The notes: generated from the letters alone by a model not told the origin. 64,000 nucleotides of DNA from Paracoccus sulfuroxidans (GCF_007830335.1 NZ_VLKU01000007.1:62001-126000), one strand, 5' to 3'; counted from the first letter of the stretch, positions 19,809-28,908 are shown. Numbers and translations are program-made.

Positions 19809-19943
19809 CAGACACTCCGAATATCGCGCTTTCCGATATGCTTACCTGCGCGGAAAGGCTGCGGCAACCCGCGGCGGTGGCAGATGGTTTGACCTTGCGG
19901 CAAGTCGCAGGCAGGATCGGGTTGAAGCAGGGGCCGTGCAAAC

Positions 19944-20867
19944 ATGCAGATCTACCTTCCGATTGCCGAAGTGGTCGTCAACAGCCTGACATTGATCAGC
20001 CTTGGCGGCATCGTCGGGCTGATGTCGGGGCTGTTTGGCGTGGGCGGCGGCTTCCTGATCACGCCTTTGCTGTTCTTCATCGGCATTCCGCCTCCGATTG
20101 CGGTGGCGACCGGGGCGAACCAGGTGGTCGCCTCGTCCTTTTCGGGCGTGTTGGCGCATGTGAAGCGCAAGACGGTCGATTTCCGCATGGGATGGGTGCT
20201 GCTGGCAGGGGGGCTTGTCGGCTCATCCATCGGGGTCGGGATCTTCAACATCCTGCAGCGCATTGGTCAGGTCGATCTGGTCGTGCAGCTTTGTTACGTC
20301 GTGTTCCTGGGGCTGATCGGCGCCAGCATGCTGAAGGAGAGCCTCGGCGCGCTGCGCCGGGCGCGGCAGTCGGGGCCGGTCAAGCCGATGCGGCGCAACC
20401 AGCATGGCTGGGTGCATCGCTGGCCGATGAAGATGAAGTTCCGCGCCTCGGGCCTATATATCAGCGCCATCCCGGTGTTGCTGGTGGGGGCTGCGGTGGG
20501 GGTGCTGGGCGCGATCATGGGCGTCGGCGGCGGCTTCATCATGGTGCCCGCGATGATCTATCTGCTGGGCATGCCGACCAAGGTCGTCATCGGCACATCA
20601 CTGTTCCAGATCACCTTCCTGTCCGCCTATACGACCCTGATGCATGCGGTGATGTCGAACACCGTCGACGTCATGCTGGCAGTCCTGCTGATCGTCGGCG
20701 GCGTCGTGGGCGCGCAGATCGGCACCAATCTGGGCGCGCGGCTGCGGGCCGAACAGCTGCGCATCCTGCTGGCGCTGCTGGTGCTGGCGGTCTGCGGCAA
20801 GCTGGCCTTGGACCTGTTCCTGCGGCCCGAAGATCTCTACTCGATCGCGCCGGGGATCCTGCAATGA
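19944..20867 (+). CDS. TauE/SafE family sulfite or organosulfonate exporter
   Basis: 307 residues, polytopic inner-membrane protein with about eight segments in two related halves: GLMSGLFGVGGGFLITPLLF (about 25-44) and VLGAIMGVGGGFIMVPAMIYL (about 186-206) are the paired glycine-rich signatures of the family. Members export sulfite, sulfoacetate or other small anions. The stop overlaps the start of the next gene by four bases. That gene is of the TIGR02186 type, which regularly accompanies this TauE subgroup, so the two probably act together. The transported compound is not shown by the context. Confidence 0.9.
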   Translation: MQIYLPIAEVVVNSLTLISLGGIVGLMSGLFGVGGGFLITPLLFFIGIPPPIAVATGANQVVASSFSGVLAHVKRKTVDFRMGWVLLAGGLVGSSIGVGIFNILQRIGQVDLVVQLCYVVFLGLIGASMLKESLGALRRARQSGPVKPMRRNQHGWVHRWPMKMKFRASGLYISAIPVLLVGAAVGVLGAIMGVGGGFIMVPAMIYLLGMPTKVVIGTSLFQITFLSAYTTLMHAVMSNTVDVMLAVLLIVGGVVGAQIGTNLGARLRAEQLRILLALLVLAVCGKLALDLFLRPEDLYSIAPGILQ

Positions 20868-21703
20868 GGGCGCGTGCGATCCTTCTGACACTGGCCCTGC
20901 TGCTGCCCTTTGGCGGCCATGCGCAGAACGCCATCCCGGGCTACCCCGAGCGGATCACCAACCCGCCGAATGTCACCGCCAAGCCCGAACCGGCCGAGAC
21001 AGTCGTCGCCGGGCTTTCGCGCGAAGATGTTGAGATCACGACGAATTTCGACGGATCCGAGATCATCATCTATGGCGCGGTCAAGCGTGAGACACCGATC
21101 CCCAAAGGTTCGGCGCTGGATGTGATCGTTACTGTCGAGGGACCGCAGCAATCGGTCACCGTGCGCCACAAGGAACGCAAGCTGGGCATCTGGATCAACA
21201 CCGGCCATGTCAGCATCGGGGCCGCGCCGAACTTCTATGTGGTCGCGACGACACGGCCGATGGAGACCATCCTCGACCCGGCCGAGGACCAGCGCTACCG
21301 CGTCTCGGTCCCGCTGGCGCTGCGCGCTTTCGCAGGTCCCGTGACGGTCGAGGACGCCGTTCCCTATACCGAGGCGCTCGTGCGCCTGCGCGAGGAGTCC
21401 GGGCTTTACCGGCTGGACGAGGGGGTCGTGCGGCTGGCCCAGCAGACGCTGTTTCGCGCCGATGTGCGCCTGCCCGCGAACCTGATCGAGGGCTATTACA
21501 GCACCCGCATCTTCCTGCTGCGGGACGGCAAGGTCATCGACACCTTCCGCGCACCCATCGACGTGCGCAAGGTGGGGCTGGAGCGGTGGCTCTATCGCCT
21601 CGCACTGAACCAGCCCTTCCTTTACGGCATCATGTCGCTGGCCATCGCCATGGCGGCGGGCTGGGGGGCCTCGGCGGCATTCCGGGCGTTTCGGCGGACC
21701 TAA
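20864..21703 (+). CDS. TIGR02186 family membrane-anchored periplasmic protein (TauE-associated)
   Basis: 279 residues: signal peptide (MRARAILLTLALLLPFGGHAQ), a beta-rich periplasmic region starting GLSREDVEITTNFDGSEIIIYGAVKRE, and a single C-terminal membrane anchor (FLYGIMSLAIAMAAGWGASAAF). The family is a conserved alphaproteobacterial protein of unknown biochemistry, found directly after a TauE-type exporter as here with ATGA overlap. The true start is ATG 20864; the frame is open far upstream but that part overlaps the exporter in another frame. A periplasmic partner role is an inference from gene pairing. It converges with the acyltransferase-like gene and their stop codons share four bases. 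Confidence 0.85.
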   Translation: MRARAILLTLALLLPFGGHAQNAIPGYPERITNPPNVTAKPEPAETVVAGLSREDVEITTNFDGSEIIIYGAVKRETPIPKGSALDVIVTVEGPQQSVTVRHKERKLGIWINTGHVSIGAAPNFYVVATTRPMETILDPAEDQRYRVSVPLALRAFAGPVTVEDAVPYTEALVRLREESGLYRLDEGVVRLAQQTLFRADVRLPANLIEGYYSTRIFLLRDGKVIDTFRAPIDVRKVGLERWLYRLALNQPFLYGIMSLAIAMAAGWGASAAFRAFRRT

Positions 21704-22833
21704 CCGCCGCGCCGGAACGGGCCCATCTCGGTCAGAATGGCGATGTCTTCGTCGACGGCGGCGCGTTCGCGCACCAGATAATCCGCGATGGCCTTGCGGA
21801 AACCCGGGTCGGCGACCCAGTGCAGCGAATGCGTCATGCTGGGCAGATAGCCGCGCGCCAGCTTGTGTTCGCCCTGCGCACCGGCCTCGACCCGTTTCAG
21901 CCCATGCGCAATCGCCCAGTCGATCGCCTGATGATAGCAGATCTCGAAATGCAGATAGGCGTGATCCTCAATGCAGCCCCAATAGCGGCCGTAAAGCGCG
22001 TCCTTGCCGATCAGGTTCAGCGCGCCCGCGATGGGGCGACCCTCGCGTTCGGCCAGCACCAGCAGGCAGTCGTCGCGCATGGTCTGATGCAGGCGCTGGA
22101 AGAAGTCGCGCGTCAGATAGGGGCGGCCCCATTTCCGGCTGCCGGTGTCCTGATAGAACTGCCAGAACGCGTCCCAATGCGCGGGTTGGATCTGGTCGCC
22201 GGTCAGGCTGACAATGGTGCCGCCGAACGCCAGCGCCCGCTCTCGCTCTTTGCGGATGGCCTTGCGCTTGCGCGATGAAAGCTGCGCCAGAAACTCGTCA
22301 AAGCTGGCATATCCGGCGTTCGGCCAATGGAACTGCTGGCTGCTGCGGGTCATGAAGCCCAAAGCGCCGCCGATTTCGGCCTCGGCCTCGGTGCAGAAGG
22401 TGACATGCGCGCCCGAGAGGCCGGAATCGGCCGCGACCTGCGCCATGGCTTCCAGCAGCGCGCCCTGCACCGCCGGATGGGCCGAAATGAGGCGCGGCCC
22501 GGTCACCGGCGTGAAGGGCACCGCGCATTGCAGCTTGGGATAATACTGTCCGCCCGCGCGCTGATAGGCCTCGGCCCAGCCATGGTCGAAGATGTATTCG
22601 CCCTGTGAATTGGTCTTGAGATAGCAGGGCGCGACGCCGACCACCTTGCCCTCGACCCGCGCGACCAGATGGCTGGGATGCCAGCCCGTGCGCTCTCCGA
22701 CCGAGCCGGACTGCTCCAGCGCGGCCAGAAAACGATGCGTGGTGAACGGGTTGTCGCCCGCGCCGGTGCCGTCCCAATCCTCGGCGGGGATATCCAGAAT
22801 ATGGGCGTGGACGGAAATGCTAAGCTCGGTCAT
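21700..22833 (-). CDS. GNAT-superfamily acyltransferase-like protein (COG3146, FemX-like)
   Basis: 377 residues with a double GNAT-type fold: an N-terminal half (NPFTTHRFLAALEQSGSVG, PCYLKTNSQGEY) and a C-terminal half with GRPIAGALNLIGKDALYGRYWG and HFEICYHQAIDWAIAHGL, typical of COG3146 proteins often labelled peptidoglycan biosynthesis proteins. The family relates to FemX aminoacyl transferases, but the true substrate is unknown. It is cytosolic, with no signal. It starts 35 bases beyond the terminator hairpin of the SDR gene, so it likely has its own promoter or relies on read-through. Stop overlaps the convergent TIGR02186 gene. Confidence 0.84.
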   Translation of the reverse strand: MTELSISVHAHILDIPAEDWDGTGAGDNPFTTHRFLAALEQSGSVGERTGWHPSHLVARVEGKVVGVAPCYLKTNSQGEYIFDHGWAEAYQRAGGQYYPKLQCAVPFTPVTGPRLISAHPAVQGALLEAMAQVAADSGLSGAHVTFCTEAEAEIGGALGFMTRSSQQFHWPNAGYASFDEFLAQLSSRKRKAIRKERERALAFGGTIVSLTGDQIQPAHWDAFWQFYQDTGSRKWGRPYLTRDFFQRLHQTMRDDCLLVLAEREGRPIAGALNLIGKDALYGRYWGCIEDHAYLHFEICYHQAIDWAIAHGLKRVEAGAQGEHKLARGYLPSMTHSLHWVADPGFRKAIADYLVRERAAVDEDIAILTEMGPFRRGG

Positions 22834-22867
22834 CTGGCTCAGATATGCCTGCGCAGCGGAAATGAAA

Positions 22868-22885
22868 GGGGGCGATGGCGCCCCC
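22868..22885 (-). terminator. Terminator hairpin after the smc-to-SDR run
   Basis: A seven-base-pair stem GGGGGCG/CGCCCCC with a four-base loop lies directly after the stop of the SDR gene. Read on the minus strand it is followed by a T-rich tail (CTTTCATTTC), as expected of an intrinsic terminator closing the operon that begins with smc. Confidence 0.65.
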
Positions 22886-22887
22886 GA

Positions 22888-23643
22888 TCAGCGGCCACCC
22901 GTGACGTCAAGGATCGCGCCGGTGACATAGCTGGCCGCATCGCTGCAAAGCCACAGGATCGTTTCGGCCACCTCATCGGCCGAGCCGGGCCGCAGCATCG
23001 GCACGCCCGAGGCCAGCTTGCGCGGCCGGTCGGCATCGCCGATGACGGCGTGGATCTCGGTCTCGATCAGGCCGGGGCGGATGGTGTTCACCCGGATGTT
23101 GTCGGGCGCGAGTTCCTTCGACAGCCCGTTCGTCAGCGCATCGACCGCGCCTTTCGATACCGCGTAATCGACGTATTGAAACGCCCCGCCCAACCGCGAC
23201 GCCGCCGAGCCGAGCATCACCAGCGAGGCCGAGGGCTCATCCATGGGCCGCTTCATCCGCCGCGCAACCTCGCGCGCGGTGTAGAACATGCCCAGCACAT
23301 TGACCTGCATCATCCGCTCAATCCGCTCAGCCGTCATGTCCGCGAGGGACAGCGTGGGCGCGGCAATGCCCGCATTCGCGACCACGGCGTCCAGCCTGCC
23401 GCCTAAGCCCCGCTCGGCCTCGTCGAAAATGCGGATCACATCGGCCTCAAGCGCGACATCGCCCTGAATGGTGACGGCCTTGCCCCCGGCAGCGCGGACC
23501 GCTTCCGCGACCTCAAGCGCCGCGTCCTCGTCATTGCGCCAGTTCACCGCGACGTCCCAGCCGCGCGCGCCCGCCATCAGCGCCGCCGCGCGGCCAATGC
23601 CCCGGGACCCGCCCGTCACCAATATGCGTCTGTTCGTCATCAT
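22888..23643 (-). CDS. SDR family NAD(P)-dependent oxidoreductase
   Basis: 251 residues, classical short-chain dehydrogenase: Rossmann loop GGSRGIGRA (about 12-20), NAG motif in VVANAGIA, catalytic Ser in VMLGSAASRLGG, Tyr/Lys in VDYAVSKGAVDA, and the C-terminal NTIRPGLIETEIH. NAD(P) preference: the residue after beta-2 is Arg (NWRNDEDAA), which favours NADP (inference). GGAGAA precedes the first of two ATGs at 23643. The start overlaps the stop of the phosphodiesterase gene. It is the last gene of the smc run; the substrate is not evident. Confidence 0.88.
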   Translation of the reverse strand: MMTNRRILVTGGSRGIGRAAALMAGARGWDVAVNWRNDEDAALEVAEAVRAAGGKAVTIQGDVALEADVIRIFDEAERGLGGRLDAVVANAGIAAPTLSLADMTAERIERMMQVNVLGMFYTAREVARRMKRPMDEPSASLVMLGSAASRLGGAFQYVDYAVSKGAVDALTNGLSKELAPDNIRVNTIRPGLIETEIHAVIGDADRPRKLASGVPMLRPGSADEVAETILWLCSDAASYVTGAILDVTGGR

Positions 23644-24395
23644 GGCTTCTCCGGAAAATAGTCCTCAAAGGTGATGTTCTGGGCGATGCGGCGCGCCCGC
23701 GCCTCGGCCTCGGGCGAGCGGATGGTCCAGCAGAGCACCGGCACCTCGCGCGCGGCCAGCGCCAGAACGGCCGGATTGCCCAGATCGTCATGGTCATGCG
23801 AGATGAACTCGGCCCCCACGCTGTCGAAATCGGCGATCTGGGCCAGATGGTCGCACATCTCGTCGTCGAGCATGGGCCATTCCTCGGGCAGATAGCCGCA
23901 GGTGGTCAGCCCCGCCGTGATCTCGGGCGCAGCCTCATGGAAGGCGCCGACGGTATAGGGGTTGAAGGACATCACCGCGACAGGGCCCTGATAGCCCTGC
24001 AATTCGCGGGCCACCTTGTCCTGCAGCGTGCCGATGTTCGGCCCCAGCCGCCCGTCCTGATCCTTGATCTCGATCAGCAGGGGCACGCGGCCCGCGACCT
24101 CCTCCAGAAGCTGGCGCAGGGTCGGGATCTGCTCGTCCGAACCCAGCAGCCGAAACTCCTGCAGTCGCGACAGGTGCAGATCCGCGACAAAACCTGCGTC
24201 ATCGGCCAGGCGGCTCAGGTCATAGTCGTGGAACACCACCGCCTGCCCGTCCGCCGTCGCCTGAATGTCGCATTCGATGCCATAGCCCGCGTCGATGGCC
24301 GCACGAAAGGCGGCCATGCTGTTTTCCGGCACACCGGGGCTGTGCAGCCCCCGATGTGTGATCGGCAGGCGCAGGAAATCGGGATGCAATGCCAT
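23640..24395 (-). CDS. Cytosolic glycerophosphodiester phosphodiesterase
   Basis: 251 residues with the GDPD TIM barrel. The motif LPITHRGLHSPGVPENSMAAF gives the catalytic His14, Arg15, Glu24 and Asn25; ECDIQATADG gives the metal ligands Glu41 and Asp43; VVFHDYDLSRL carries the second catalytic His. It hydrolyses deacylated phospholipids to an alcohol and glycerol-3-phosphate. No signal peptide, so it resembles UgpQ rather than GlpQ. The ATG at 24395 overlaps the preceding stop (TGATG) and has GAGG upstream; a GTG at 24398 is possible. It lies between RidA and the SDR gene. Confidence 0.92.
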   Translation of the reverse strand: MALHPDFLRLPITHRGLHSPGVPENSMAAFRAAIDAGYGIECDIQATADGQAVVFHDYDLSRLADDAGFVADLHLSRLQEFRLLGSDEQIPTLRQLLEEVAGRVPLLIEIKDQDGRLGPNIGTLQDKVARELQGYQGPVAVMSFNPYTVGAFHEAAPEITAGLTTCGYLPEEWPMLDDEMCDHLAQIADFDSVGAEFISHDHDDLGNPAVLALAAREVPVLCWTIRSPEAEARARRIAQNITFEDYFPEKP

Positions 24396-24835
24396 CACTC
24401 GACCTCGAAAATGGCCTCAACCTCAACGGCGACGCCGCGCGGCAGCGCGGGGGCCGAGACTGCGGCGCGCGCATGGCGGCCCTTGTCGCCAAAGACCTGC
24501 ACCATCAGGTCCGAGCAGCCGTTGATCACTTCGGGCTGGTCGGTGAATTCGGGGGTCGAGTTCACGAAGCCGGTCAGTTTCACCACGCGCTTGACCTTGT
24601 CGAGCGAGCCAAGCGCCGCCCGCGCCTGTGCCAGCAGCGCCAGACCACAGCCCCGCGCAGCCTCGGCCCCGGCTTCGGCGGCCATGTCGGCCCCCAGCCG
24701 GCCCTTGATCGGGCTGATCTGGCCCGAGACGAACAGCAGGTTTCCGCTGCGCACATAAGGCACGTAATTCGCCGCCGGAGCGGGCGCGTCAGGCAGGGTG
24801 ATCCCCAGTTCGGCAAGTTTGCTTTCGATGCTCAT
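24395..24835 (-). CDS. RidA family protein (YjgF/YER057c), cytosolic
   Basis: 146 residues, one RidA domain: YVPYVRSGNLLFVSGQISPIKG at the start, GCGLALLAQARAALGSLDKVKRVVKLTGFV in the middle and ARAAVSAPALPRGVAVEVEAI at the end, where the Arg marks the site that binds the carboxylate of 2-iminoacids in deaminating members. The family hydrolyses reactive enamines/imines made by PLP enzymes. It is one of two RidA genes here; the other (53962) is exported. It stands 9 bases after the YbjN-domain gene and overlaps the GDPD start. Confidence 0.9.
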   Translation of the reverse strand: MSIESKLAELGITLPDAPAPAANYVPYVRSGNLLFVSGQISPIKGRLGADMAAEAGAEAARGCGLALLAQARAALGSLDKVKRVVKLTGFVNSTPEFTDQPEVINGCSDLMVQVFGDKGRHARAAVSAPALPRGVAVEVEAIFEVE

Positions 24836-24844
24836 GATGGACTC

Positions 24845-25300
24845 CTACCAGTTGATGAAGCTGCGAAAATCGCTGAGTACGACGCGCCAGGTGTCCAGCA
24901 CGCCGTCAAAATTCTTCCGTCCGATGCCGTCTGGCCCAAGCTCGACATCCATGACGACAAAAGGGTCGCTTTCATCGTCCAGATATACCTTGCCAAACCG
25001 CGTTCCGCGATTCCAGTCGTTGACCCGCTCGGCCGAGAGCGGCTGATCCATGTCGAATCCCGCCGAGAACTGGATCGCGCCGCAGGTCGCCTTGTCGCAA
25101 TCATAGAAGTAAACGGTGAAATGCGTCCCGTCGATACGGCTTTCCAGCTTCGGATCGCCCGTGCTGTCCTTGTCCGGCGTCACCGGCAGGCCGAATTCCG
25201 TCATCATCAGGCGAATGGCCTCGGGGTCGCCGACGACCTGGGCCATGGCCGGGGTCACACCCCAGAAAACCAGCGCACACAGAAGTTGTGCCAGCCGCAT
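24845..25300 (-). CDS. YbjN domain-containing exported protein
   Basis: 151 residues: signal peptide (MRLAQLLCALVFWGVTPAMAQ) then a YbjN-type domain with the conserved WNRGTRFGKVYLDDESDPFVVMDVEL and two cysteines (CDKATC). The YbjN fold resembles type III secretion chaperones; the function is not established. GD..AI...M.EFGLPV at the start of the mature part fits the family. It is 46 bases downstream of smc and before RidA. Its position in the smc run is likely incidental. Confidence 0.8.
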   Translation of the reverse strand: MRLAQLLCALVFWGVTPAMAQVVGDPEAIRLMMTEFGLPVTPDKDSTGDPKLESRIDGTHFTVYFYDCDKATCGAIQFSAGFDMDQPLSAERVNDWNRGTRFGKVYLDDESDPFVVMDVELGPDGIGRKNFDGVLDTWRVVLSDFRSFINW

Positions 25301-25346
25301 TCACGTCTCCGTTTACCAAGTTTTCTTGACGCTATCGGGGATCGGC

Positions 25347-28300
25347 TCAGGCCACCAGAGCTTCGGCGCGTTTCAGATCCACGCTGACCAGCTGGCTGAC
25401 GCCCTGCTCCACCATGGTCACGCCGAACAGCCGGTCCATGCGCGCCATGGTGACGGCGTGGTGGGTGATGACCAGAAAGCGCGTCTCGGTGCGGCGGGTC
25501 ATTTCGTCCATCAGGTCGCAAAAGCGCGTGACGTTCGCGTCGTCCAGCGGCGCGTCGACCTCGTCCAGCACGCAGATCGGCGCGGGATTGGCGAGGAACA
25601 CGGCAAAAATCAGCGCCAGCGCCGTCAGGGTCTGCTCGCCCCCGCTGAGCAGGCTCAGCGTCGACAGCTTCTTGCCGGGCGGCTGGCACATGATTTCCAG
25701 CCCGGCCTCCAGCGGGTCGTCGGATTCGACCAGCACCAGCCGCGCCTCACCGCCACCGAAAAGATGGGTGAACAGCGTGGTGAAGTTCTGGTTCACCGTG
25801 TCGAAGGCCGCCAGCAGACGCTCGCGCCCCTCGCGGTTCAGGCTGCCGATGCCCTGACGCAGCTTGCGGATGGCCTCGGTCAGGTCCTCTTTCTCGCCGC
25901 CCAGACGGTCGCGTTCAACCTCAAGCTCTCGCTTGTCGTCATCGGCGCGCAGGTTGACCGCGCCCAGCGAGTCGCGGGCCTGACGCAACCGGCCAATCTG
26001 GTCCTCCAGCACATTGGCCGGGGTTTCGACATCCGCCCCCTCCAGCGAGGCCAGCAGGTCCTGTGGATTGGTCTGCATTTCCTCATCGATGCGGGCGCGG
26101 GCGGCCAGCTCGGCCTCGGCGGCGGCCTCGGCGCGGGCCTCGCGGGCCGCGCGGTTTTCCCGCGCGTCCGAGGCGGCGCGTTCGGCGTCACGTTCGGCTT
26201 CGGTGGCGGCGCGCAGGACGGCATCGGCCTCTGACAGCGCCAGACGCGCGCGCTCCAGCCGGTCACGCGCGATCACCTCGGCCTCGGCGATTTCGGCGCG
26301 GCGTTCGGCCAGCAGGGCGGGCTGCTCCTGCGCCTCGTTCAGGTCGTCGGCGGTCTCGTCCCGACGGGCGGCCAGCTCGCGCGCCCGGCCTCCGGCCTGT
26401 TCCAGCCGCAGCCGCCAGCCCGATTCCTCTTTCGAGATTTCCTGCAAACGGCGAGTGCGGGCATTGCCGTCGCGGCGCAACTCATCCAGCGCCGAGCGGC
26501 GGGTCATGGTGGCGATGCGCGCGGCCTCGACCCCGGTGCGGGCATATTCGACGGCATCGGCGGCAAGGCCACGGTCGGGCAGTTCGGCCAGCGCCCGCTC
26601 GGCCTCGGCCAGACGGGCACGCGCGTCACCGGCATCGGCCTGATGGCGGGACAGTTCGATCCGCGCCGATTCCGCGCGGCTTTGCGCCAGCGACAAGTCG
26701 GATTCGGCCCGCGTCACCGCACGGGCGGTCTCGGACAGGCCGCGCTCGGCCTCGCGGCGTTCGTCGCGGGCGCGCTTTTCCGCCTCGGTGGCGACGGCCA
26801 GACGCTCGCGCAGGTCCTGATGCGTGTCGGCGGCGGCTTCGGCGCGCGCCTGCGCGGCCTCGGCCTGCACCGTCACCTCGGCCAGCTGGTTGACCTTCTG
26901 CAGATGCAGCGCGGCCGAGGAGGACGCGTCGCCCGCATTCACCCGCATCCCGTCCCAGCGGAACAGATCGCCCTCGCGCGTGACCAGCCGCTGACCGGGC
27001 GCAAGACCCGGCTGCAGCGCCGCCCCCGTCGCCGCATCCGCAACCAGCCCGACCTGAGACAGGCGGCGCGCCAAAGCCTCGGGGCCGGTGACATGGGGGG
27101 CCAGCGGCTCGACGCCCGCAGGCAGCGGCTGTGCGGCACCATAGCCCGGCAGTTCCAGCCAGCCGGAGGCACCGTCTTCGGCCAGCCCCGAGCTGAGATC
27201 ATCGCCCAGTGCCGCACCAAAGGCGGTTTCCAGCCCCCTCGCCACGCGCACGAGGTCAAGAATGGACTTCCCGCCCGAATCCCCACGTTCGACCAGACGG
27301 CGCAGCGCGGCCATTTCGGCATTCAGCGCCGAGACCTCGCCTTCAGCCTCGGAACGGGCGGCGCGGGCGGCGGATTCCTCGCCCTCGGTTTCGGCGCGCA
27401 TATGTTCGGCGGTGGCCAGCGCCTCTTCGGCGATCTCGACCCGCTCGCGCGCCAAGTCCTGCGCTTCTTCTGCGGCGCTGCGGGCGGCTTCGGCCTCGGT
27501 CCCGGCGGCTTCGGCGCGCAGGGCGGCCTCATCAGCATCTTGTGCGGCCTTCTCGGCGCGCAACTGCATCTGGCGCAGATCGCCGGTCAGACGCTCGGCC
27601 GATTGGTGGCGGGCGGCCAGCCGGGCGGCCTCATCCGTCAGCTCACCCAGGCGTGCCTCGACCTCGCGCAGGGCCTCGGCGGCTTCTTCGGCGGCCTGCG
27701 TGGCCGCCTCGACGCGCTCGTCATGACCAAGGCCGGTCTTTTCCAGCTCGGTCCGCTCCCAGACCAGCCGGTCGATCACCTCGCCCGCGTCGCGGTTCAG
27801 CGCGCTTTCGCGGTCGATGTCGCGGTCCAGCTGGGCGATGCGGGCCAGCAGGGTCTGGATGGCCTGCGCCGCGCGGGCCTCGGCCTCGGTCAGCGCCTCG
27901 GCCTCGACGGTGGCGCGCGACAGGACGGCGGCGGCAATCTGTTCCTCTTCGCGCAGGGGCGGCAGCTTGCCCTCGGCCTCGACGCGCGCGGCCATGGCCT
28001 TGCGAGCGGCGGATTCCGCCTCGCCCGCCGTGCGGATGGCCTGGCTCAGCGCCTCGGCGGCGGCCTCGCGGGCGCCATCGGCCTCGGCCCAGCGGCGATA
28101 GAGCAACAGCCCCTCGGCCAGCCGCAGCGCCGCGCCGATTTCACGGTATTTCGCCGCAGCCCGCGCCTGACGCGCCAACGAGGCCGCCTGCGTCGACAGC
28201 TGATCCAGCGTGTCATCGACGCGCGTCAGGTTCGCCTCGGCCGCGTTCAGCTTCAGCTCGGCCTCATGCCGGCGCTGGTAGAGACCCGAGATTCCCGCCG

Positions 28301-28799
28301 CCTCCTCAAGAATCCGGCGGCGCGCCTTGGGCTTGGCGTTGATCAGCTCGGAAATCTGGCCCTGCCGCACCAGCGCGGGCGAATGCGCCCCGGTCGAGGC
28401 GTCCGCGAACAGCATCTGCACATCGCGCGCCCGTACCTCTTTGCCGTTGATGCGGTAAGCCGAGCCCGCATCGCGGGTGATCCGGCGGGTGATGTCCAGC
28501 GCGTCGGAATCGTTCATCCCGGCGGGGGCCAGACGGTCCGAGTTGTCGATGGTCAGCGTCACCTCGGCATGCGCCCGCGCGCCGCGCCGAGAGGTGCCCG
28601 CGAAGATCACATCCTCCATCCCCTCGCCGCGCATGGCGGTGGGGCGGTTTTCGCCCATGACCCAGCGCAGCGCCTCCAGCAGGTTCGACTTGCCGCAGCC
28701 ATTCGGGCCGACCACGCCGGTCAGCCCCTCGTGGATGACCAAATCGGTCGGGTCCACGAAGCTTTTGAAGCCGTTGAGGCGCAGGCGGTCGAAACGCAC
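25347..28799 (-). CDS. smc: Chromosome segregation protein SMC
   Basis: About 1150 residues. The N-terminal ATPase half has Walker A GPNGCGKSN (about 31-39); the C-terminal half has the signature LSLLSGGEQTLTALAL and Walker B ICVLDEVDAPLDD. Between them are two very long Ala/Glu/Arg-rich coiled coils and a hinge (about 490-640, GGKSILDLVRVARG to DGMRVNAGD). SMC dimers with ScpA/ScpB extrude DNA loops and align chromosome arms. I choose GTG 28799 (MRFDRLRLNGFKSF, family-like start, GGAT seven bases upstream); a GTG at 28811 is four codons earlier and lies inside a DnaA-box sequence. First gene of a five-gene minus-strand run. Confidence 0.97.
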   Translation of the reverse strand: MRFDRLRLNGFKSFVDPTDLVIHEGLTGVVGPNGCGKSNLLEALRWVMGENRPTAMRGEGMEDVIFAGTSRRGARAHAEVTLTIDNSDRLAPAGMNDSDALDITRRITRDAGSAYRINGKEVRARDVQMLFADASTGAHSPALVRQGQISELINAKPKARRRILEEAAGISGLYQRRHEAELKLNAAEANLTRVDDTLDQLSTQAASLARQARAAAKYREIGAALRLAEGLLLYRRWAEADGAREAAAEALSQAIRTAGEAESAARKAMAARVEAEGKLPPLREEEQIAAAVLSRATVEAEALTEAEARAAQAIQTLLARIAQLDRDIDRESALNRDAGEVIDRLVWERTELEKTGLGHDERVEAATQAAEEAAEALREVEARLGELTDEAARLAARHQSAERLTGDLRQMQLRAEKAAQDADEAALRAEAAGTEAEAARSAAEEAQDLARERVEIAEEALATAEHMRAETEGEESAARAARSEAEGEVSALNAEMAALRRLVERGDSGGKSILDLVRVARGLETAFGAALGDDLSSGLAEDGASGWLELPGYGAAQPLPAGVEPLAPHVTGPEALARRLSQVGLVADAATGAALQPGLAPGQRLVTREGDLFRWDGMRVNAGDASSSAALHLQKVNQLAEVTVQAEAAQARAEAAADTHQDLRERLAVATEAEKRARDERREAERGLSETARAVTRAESDLSLAQSRAESARIELSRHQADAGDARARLAEAERALAELPDRGLAADAVEYARTGVEAARIATMTRRSALDELRRDGNARTRRLQEISKEESGWRLRLEQAGGRARELAARRDETADDLNEAQEQPALLAERRAEIAEAEVIARDRLERARLALSEADAVLRAATEAERDAERAASDARENRAAREARAEAAAEAELAARARIDEEMQTNPQDLLASLEGADVETPANVLEDQIGRLRQARDSLGAVNLRADDDKRELEVERDRLGGEKEDLTEAIRKLRQGIGSLNREGRERLLAAFDTVNQNFTTLFTHLFGGGEARLVLVESDDPLEAGLEIMCQPPGKKLSTLSLLSGGEQTLTALALIFAVFLANPAPICVLDEVDAPLDDANVTRFCDLMDEMTRRTETRFLVITHHAVTMARMDRLFGVTMVEQGVSQLVSVDLKRAEALVA

Positions 28800-28803
28800 T
28801 ATC

Positions 28804-28812
28804 TTATCCACA
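28804..28812 (+). promoter_or_regulatory. DnaA-box sequence (TTATCCACA) at the start of smc
   Basis: The nine bases match the strict DnaA-box consensus TTATCCACA exactly and sit immediately upstream of (or over) the smc start codon. A one-mismatch copy, ATATCCACA, is at 28900-28908 in the same orientation, in the AT-richer region shared by the divergent smc and lrgA promoters. That the site binds DnaA is not shown. Confidence 0.4.
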
Positions 28813-28899
28813 GAATCACGGGGCCGGATCTGGTGGATTTTCCGGCACTGCGGGCCTCAGGTCAACTGTAACCGCTAAATCTGGGGCTGGACCTTTAAG

Positions 28900-28908
28900 A
28901 TATCCACA
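28900..28908 (+). promoter_or_regulatory. Second DnaA-box-like sequence (ATATCCACA), smc/lrgA intergenic
   Basis: One mismatch from TTATCCACA, 96 bases from the perfect copy and in the same orientation. It lies within an imperfect palindrome (CCTTTAA ... TTTAAGG, about 28892-28919) in the most AT-rich part of the divergent promoter region, so another regulator or simply promoter elements could explain it. Confidence 0.3.

Noticed and set aside
25880..28342. Repetitive GCG/GCC-rich sequence suggestive of a DNA repeat array
   Set aside because: It is the Ala/Glu/Arg coiled-coil coding part of smc; there is no exact repeat unit.
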